From positions 558,001 through 622,000 of the forward strand of contig NZ_NKFL01000007.1 of the NCBI RefSeq assembly GCF_002223055.1: a stretch of 64,000 nucleotides of DNA, written 5' to 3'. The notes below the pieces were generated by a model that did no database searches, was not told the origin of the DNA, and saw only the letters and a program-made list of their open reading frames with translations. Positions 60,111-64,000 of this stretch are shown in pieces; position 1 is the first letter of the stretch, and every line of letters begins with the position of its first letter. The position numbers and the translations under genes are program-made. The DNA is from Burkholderia sp. HI2500 (GTDB lineage Bacteria > Pseudomonadota > Gammaproteobacteria > Burkholderiales > Burkholderiaceae).

Positions 60111-60316
60111 CGCGTCATGAGCCAAGGCTCAGCGCGCCCCTCCGTCGACGCAGAACAGGATCAGCGACGCTTCGCTGCCTGAGTTGACGCAGGCCTATGG
60201 GTGAGGACACGCGCTCCGGATCCGCACGATCCCCGTGACGCGAATCACGGCGCGCGTGTCCGCACCGGACGGCTACGCCAGGCTCAAAACAGACTGGAGA
60301 TCAATCGGAGGACGCC

Positions 60317-60880
60317 ATGAATGCCGATCCGAAAAAGTGGAACCCGTTCAAGTTCCTTCGCGGGGCCACCCGCAAGTCCGATCCGGAAGGCCCGGACAGT
60401 CCGCCGACAGGCGAGCCGGGGCGTGCGTCATGGCCCGACATTTCGCGACTGTTTTCACGAGAACCATGGCGCGCCATGGAGGAATTCCTTCATGACCCGT
60501 TCGCCGGCAACGGCGCGCTCGAACGGTGGTTTGGCGACTTCAGTTCATCGCGCTTCCAGCCGCGCATCGACGTCGTCGATGAAGGCCCGGTGCTGCGCGT
60601 GACCGCCGAACTGCCCGGAATGGAGCGCGAAGATCTGAAGGTGAGCGTCGAGGATGGCGCCATCGTGCTGCGCGGAGAGAAAAGGCAAGACGTGCGCAGT
60701 GAAGAAAACGGTTGCTACCGGCTGGAGCGCGCCCATGGAAGCTTCGTGCGCACGATCCCGATGCCGGACAATGCCGACCCTGAGCACACCTTGGCAAAAT
60801 TCGACAACGGTGTCCTCACGTTGACCGTACCGAAATCGGAGCCGGCCAGGCCCACCAGTCGCACGATCGATATCGGCTGA
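60317..60880 (+). CDS. Small heat-shock protein Hsp20 (third, long N-terminal arm)
   Basis: 187 residues. An N-terminal arm of about 80 residues (KKWNPFKFLRGATRKSDPEG, FSREPWRAMEEFLHDPF) precedes the alpha-crystallin domain: RIDVVDEGPVLRVTAELPGM, EREDLKVSVEDGAIVLRGEK, HGSFVRTIPMPDNADPEH, FDNGVLTLTVPKSEPARPTS. It lies 206 bp after the second gene and may have its own promoter. GGAGGACGCC precedes its ATG. Confidence 0.9.
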   Translation: MNADPKKWNPFKFLRGATRKSDPEGPDSPPTGEPGRASWPDISRLFSREPWRAMEEFLHDPFAGNGALERWFGDFSSSRFQPRIDVVDEGPVLRVTAELPGMEREDLKVSVEDGAIVLRGEKRQDVRSEENGCYRLERAHGSFVRTIPMPDNADPEHTLAKFDNGVLTLTVPKSEPARPTSRTIDIG

Positions 60881-60981
60881 GCGGGTTTCCCGTGCCATCG
60901 ACGCGATCGAGTCAGGAGGACAACTGATGGATGTCGACGCGCATCATGCCCCGCGTGTCGCTTGGAACCGGCGGGGCCGAT

Positions 60982-61245
60982 TCAGTCTTCCTCCATCAGA
61001 TAGCGAATCACGAGTGCCGGATCGGCGATATCGAGAATCAGTCGGCGCAGAATCCGTCGGCGCATGTGGTCCGCGTCGAGGCTCCAGGGCGCCCCCTTCT
61101 CGTTGAGATAACGGGTGATGGCGTCCCGGTGATCGGCGTTTGCCGGCAAATCGAGCCGAACAGCCAGCAGTCCTGCCACGACGTCGTCAAGCTCGATGTC
61201 GAGCGGTTTCGAGTCGATGCAAAGTTCGAGTTTCATGTCGATCAT
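60982..61245 (-). CDS. Uncharacterised small protein downstream of groEL
   Basis: 87 residues, MIDMKLELCIDSKPLDIELD..., then VAGLLAVRLDLPANADHRDA, YLNEKGAPWSLDADHMRRRI and a C-terminal ILDIADPALVIRYLMEED. Acidic and soluble, with regular helix pattern. It converges on the Hsp20 operon and follows groEL on the same strand, separated by a terminator-like hairpin. Start uncertain: MKLELCI at 61236 is another option. No family recognised. It may be a co-stress gene of the cluster. Confidence 0.55.
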   Translation of the reverse strand: MIDMKLELCIDSKPLDIELDDVVAGLLAVRLDLPANADHRDAITRYLNEKGAPWSLDADHMRRRILRRLILDIADPALVIRYLMEED

Positions 61246-61298
61246 CGGCAAAAAGGGGCGCCGCATGAGGTGAGGCAGCCTGCGGCGCCAAACGACTT

Positions 61299-61325
61299 GC
61301 ACCGGCCGCGACTGTTGGCCGGTGC
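61299..61325 (-). terminator. Hairpin after groEL
   Basis: GCACCGGCC / GGCCGGTGC, perfect 9-bp stem with a 9-base loop, 23 bp beyond the groEL stop on the minus strand. A short mixed T run (AAGTCGTTT) follows. It should end most groESL transcripts, leaving partial read-through into the 60982 gene. Confidence 0.55.
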
Positions 61326-61347
61326 GTACACGACCCGCTGCCGGGGG

Positions 61348-63006
<1,659 letters not shown>

Positions 63007-63045
63007 TCACGAACACCCGGTGGGGTTCGCGAGCTGCCCGGGATC

Positions 63046-63363
63046 TCAGGCGGCCTGGCGGGACGCGCCGGTATCGGCCTCGAGGACGCCCATGACGTCC
63101 TCCTCGCGCATGACGAGGAGTTCCTCGCCATCGACCTTGACGGTCTGGCCCGCGTATTTGCCGAAGAGAACCTGGTCACCCGCTTTCAACTGGAGCGCGC
63201 GAAGCGTTCCATCCTGCAGCAGCCGGCCACTGCCGACCGCGACGACTTCACCCTGCTCGGGCTTTTCCGCGGCCGAATCGGGAATCACGATGCCCGAGGC
63301 CGTCGTCCGCTGCGTTTCGATTCGCTTGACGATAACCCGGTCGTAGAGGGGACGAATCTGCAT
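63046..63363 (-). CDS. groES: Co-chaperonin GroES
   Basis: 105 residues: [20 protein letters not shown], the mobile loop [20 protein letters not shown] (20), and a C-terminal [20 protein letters not shown]. Caps the GroEL ring. The start at 63363 has AGGAG seven bases upstream; a second ATG two codons earlier would be too close to it. It lies 75 bp upstream of groEL, the standard groESL order. The C-terminus is extended by about ten residues ([11 protein letters not shown]). Confidence 0.94.
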   Translation of the reverse strand: MQIRPLYDRVIVKRIETQRTTASGIVIPDSAAEKPEQGEVVAVGSGRLLQDGTLRALQLKAGDQVLFGKYAGQTVKVDGEELLVMREEDVMGVLEADTGASRQAA

Positions 63364-63469
63364 TCTCATCTCCTGAGCGATTAAAGGATCGAAAAAGGAA
63401 TCCGCCTGCCGGGCATGGCGACGCAAGCGCCGCTGCCGGGCAGCCGTGCCACTGTCTGGCGGAAAGCGA

Positions 63470-63497
63470 AATAGAGGTGCTGGTCGCCCGCTTCAAG
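63470..63497 (-). promoter_or_regulatory. Sigma-32-like promoter for groESL
   Basis: Minus-strand CTTGAA (63497-63492), 14 bp, CCTCTATT (63477-63470). The -35 box is perfect and the -10 box close to consensus. It lies 107 bp before the groES start. No CIRCE element is visible. Confidence 0.5.
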
Positions 63498-63571
63498 GGG
63501 GGCGAAATCGGCTCTTTGTAACAAATTGTTTCATCCCGCCAAGACGATGGCCGTGGCCGTCCCGCCGCCGC

Positions 63572-64000
63572 TCACGCCTGCCTGGCCGTGGCCTGCGCCG
63601 CCAGCGCGGCCCGCTCGATCCAGCGGATGGCCGGCGCATCCTGCTCGCCCGGCGCGGGCTTGCCGATCAGGAAGCCCTGCACCTCGCGGCAGCCGGCATC
63701 GGTGATGCACGCCAGTTGCTCCTCCGTCTCGACGCCTTCCGCGACGGTCGTCACGCCGAGGCGCTTGCCGAGATCGGCCACCGTGCGCACGACGGCCGCG
63801 CAGTCCGGGCGCGTGACCGCATCGCGCACGAAGCTGCCGTCGATCTTGATCTTGTCGAACGGGAACGCGCGCAGATGCGCGAGCGACGAGAAGCCGGTGC
63901 CGAAGTCATCGAGGGCGACGCGCACGCCCATCGAACGCAGTGCGCGCAGGTCCGCGATGGCCTTGCCCTCGTCGTGCAGCAGCGCGGTTTCCGTCACCTC
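63572..64000 (-). CDS. EAL-domain c-di-GMP phosphodiesterase, 3' end of gene only
   Basis: 142 C-terminal residues; the frame continues past the window end, so the start is not visible. EAL motifs are EVTETALLHD, VRVALDDFGTGFSSLAHLRA, FPFDKIKIDGSFVRDAV, VTTVAEGVETEEQLACITDA and GCREVQGFLIGKP. The catalytic DDFGTG, K-x-D and E-G-V-E-T residues are all intact, so hydrolysis of c-di-GMP is plausible. Upstream domains (GGDEF, PAS, membrane) cannot be seen. Confidence 0.9.
   Translation of the reverse strand, partial: EVTETALLHDEGKAIADLRALRSMGVRVALDDFGTGFSSLAHLRAFPFDKIKIDGSFVRDAVTRPDCAAVVRTVADLGKRLGVTTVAEGVETEEQLACITDAGCREVQGFLIGKPAPGEQDAPAIRWIERAALAAQATARQA

Noticed and set aside
60927..61106. 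An ATG with an excellent ribosome-binding site (AGGAGGACAACTG) after the third Hsp20 gene
   Set aside because: The frame is about 58 codons and runs into the opposite gene at 60982 without protein-like content. It may be the leftover start of a deleted gene, but it is not supported as a coding region.

Overview
The window is high-GC (about two-thirds G+C) DNA with the gene content, codon bias and protein relatives of a Burkholderia, most likely the Burkholderia cepacia complex. The mix of accessory catabolic, sulfur-scavenging, stress and signalling genes suggests a secondary replicon. No rRNA, tRNA or CRISPR array is visible.

Layout. 1-4706: aromatic catabolism, with the 3' part of catA (catechol 1,2-dioxygenase) followed by benABCD (benzoate to catechol). 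4798-8819: small enzymes and an orphan OmpR-type response regulator. 9454-15121: a patchwork of small genes, including a FliT-like protein, a phage-type small protein, a GNAT acetyltransferase, a degenerate HPr-like protein, PhnA/YjdM, a spermidine-synthase-like protein, a YoaK-family membrane protein and a DUF2909 protein. It also carries several palindromic operator candidates. 15615-18714: a signalling module of a multi-pass histidine kinase with a CqsS/LqsS/PhcS-like kinase core, a divergent hot-dog thioesterase, and a response regulator with an unrecognised C-terminal domain, surrounded by strong inverted repeats. 19210-32604: an organosulfur scavenging island, with a decayed AraC regulator, TauD-type dioxygenase, SsuABC/TauABC-like transporter, an SfnB-like flavoprotein, two luciferase-like monooxygenases, a SoxC/short-SoxD sulfite dehydrogenase pair, a porin and a second binding protein. 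33474-36870: a lower-GC horizontally acquired patch, with a DUF2827 gene, a truncated glycosyltransferase, a complete ISNCY-like element and a fragment of a related transposase.

36894-52320: a light/oxidative-stress type cluster. It contains an ECF sigma factor with its RskA-like anti-sigma, two lipocalins, a DUF1295 membrane protein, two cyclopropane-synthase-like methyltransferases, an FAD amine-oxidase-like protein, DUF1365, a chalcone-isomerase-like protein, DUF2256, GTP cyclohydrolase I, a second ECF sigma factor, a LitR-type MerR regulator and a paralogue that has lost its DNA-binding domain, an alpha/beta hydrolase and DUF2878. Gene overlaps of 4 bp tie 37714-39056 and 39210-45219 into translationally coupled runs. 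The two litR-like genes have related upstream promoter regions. 52587-56581: a lipoprotein that looks like a truncated haemoglobin, uncharacterised genes, an IS3-family relic and an MHS-family MFS transporter. 57029-63363: an Nramp-like transporter with altered metal motifs, and a heat-shock cluster of three tandem Hsp20 genes, groESL and two unknown genes. Divergent sigma-32-like promoters share one inverted repeat there. 63572-64000 is the end of an EAL-domain protein that runs off the window.

The clearest places for undescribed biology are the kinase/thioesterase/response-regulator module, the paired LitR system, the heat-shock-promoter-driven unknown gene at 58608-58991, and the lipoprotein with a globin-like domain.
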